62,000 nucleotides of DNA, taken from Branchiostoma floridae (taxonomy: Eukaryota; Chordata; Leptocardii; Amphioxiformes; Branchiostomatidae). Within the stretch, counting starts at the first letter, position 1. The number at the start of each line of letters is the position of its first letter. The position numbers and the translations under genes are program-made. The notes beneath the pieces are model-generated. The model made no database searches, was not told where the DNA came from, and saw only the letters and a program-made list of their open reading frames with translations. Location: assembly GCF_000003815.2 (NCBI RefSeq), contig NW_023365773.1, positions 542,878-604,877 on the forward strand, in the 5' to 3' direction. Positions 61,244-62,000 of the stretch are shown in pieces.

Positions 61244-61619
61244 TGTAACAAACGTTACCACCACTAGTACGATGGCTGCCACGGTTATATTATGCACGTA
61301 TAAGACTACAAATGGTCGTTTTTGTGACGCTGTACAGTTTTTCTGGCTTTCTAAAGAAACAAGAAAGGGTTGTTGACTGTCATTTGTATCCCACCTTGCT
61401 TAACCAAATGTTGTACAGAAATGACTGTAACAAACGTTACCATTGTTCGATGCTGTCTAAGCTTTCTATTTGACCTGGTGTAAAAAAGCTGCCCACTTTT
61501 TAAATGTCCCGAGGGACATCCACTTATACCTAAATGATGTAGTCAATAAGGTAAGTCCTTTCGAAGAAAACAAGTAAAGTCTACTGTTGTAACAAACGTT
61601 ACCGGTAACGTTTGTTACA
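61244..61619. repeat. Cluster of TGTAACAAACGTTACC sites with a 32-bp perfect palindrome
   Basis: The 16-mer TGTAACAAACGTTACC occurs at 61244-61259, 61426-61441 and 61588-61603, and in inverted orientation at 61604-61619. The last two abut to form a perfect 32-bp palindrome. The function is unknown; it could be a binding-site cluster or part of an unrecognised repeat. Confidence 0.7.
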
Positions 61620-62000
61620 TGCCCTGTAATGCATTATCAATGGAACCGAAAATAATAAGTTGCCATTTTTTGGCTATGGTTAAAAGAGGAATTTTCCCAA
61701 ACAACCACGTAGTTTTTAGTGAAAATAAAGCCAATTTATTTTTCGACCAAAAAAATGCCATTTTCGACATTTCAATGAGAACGAGTGAGTAACGTTATTA
61801 GTAGTTTGTCTTTCTTCAAATGTTACTGCTGCTGGATCGGTACGAATTTCGATATGTGGCTAGTCATTGAAGTACCGACAAAATGTGGCGATTTGGCGCC
61901 CCTCAGCTTTTCCGTGTATTGGAGGCTACAGACCGACACCTGACAGTGGTATAGTACATAGTTGTTACACACAGATCTGCTTTATCACGTAGCTATTATT

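Overview
The window looks like animal nuclear DNA, most likely from a cephalochordate (amphioxus, Branchiostoma-type). This rests on AT-rich intron-containing genes with GT/AG splice sites, expanded death-domain and NLR-derived leucine-rich-repeat (LRR) genes, Penelope-like retroelement fragments, tRNA-derived SINEs and foldback MITEs. The species is inferred, not proven. Nothing bacterial or viral was seen. Four N gaps are present.

All recognisable genes lie on the minus strand and form one tandem family: gene A (1-3359, 3' part beyond the window), gene B (6725-16138, complete), gene C (21591-31279, complete), gene D (43293-55723, damaged) and gene E (59109-60080, a 3' LRR remnant). 36318-40573 repeats the end of gene D almost base for base and is probably an assembly duplicate (D'). 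I built the exon models by hand from splice sites and paralogue comparison. Gene B reads as 10 exons and 1865 residues, gene C as 12 exons and 1957 residues. Every internal exon placed in genes A-D is a multiple of 3 and is flanked by phase-1 introns.

The protein plan is: a short leader (M-A/G-E-E); a death domain (DD1); a lysine/arginine-rich NLS-like linker; in A and D a second death-fold domain (DD2); a domain resembling the TRADD N-terminal domain; a disordered linker that in gene B carries about ten SUMO-acceptor motifs and a His/Met hexapeptide array; in B and C a third death-fold domain (DD3); short acidic linkers; and one large last exon holding the post-NACHT helical/winged-helix part of an NLR followed by ribonuclease-inhibitor-type LRRs. 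No NACHT Walker A/B core is present. The family therefore looks like an NLR sensor half joined to TRADD/death-domain signalling modules in place of the ATPase.

Upstream of each start codon (A, B, C, D) is a perfect palindromic kappaB site GGGGAATCCCC, usually next to a CRE/ATF-like TGACGTCA. Farther upstream of A and B are repeated blocks holding GGGACTTTCC. This suggests the genes are NF-kappaB targets, and TRADD/death-domain proteins commonly act upstream of NF-kappaB, so a feed-forward immune circuit is plausible.

Mobile DNA has damaged gene D. A Penelope-like foldback element carrying a hammerhead-ribozyme-like motif splits a linker exon near 47.0-47.6 kb, and an 88-bp LINE 3' end breaks an LRR near 44.8 kb. 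D also holds a relic of DD3. Related Penelope fragments lie at 53.0-53.7 and 60.7 kb.
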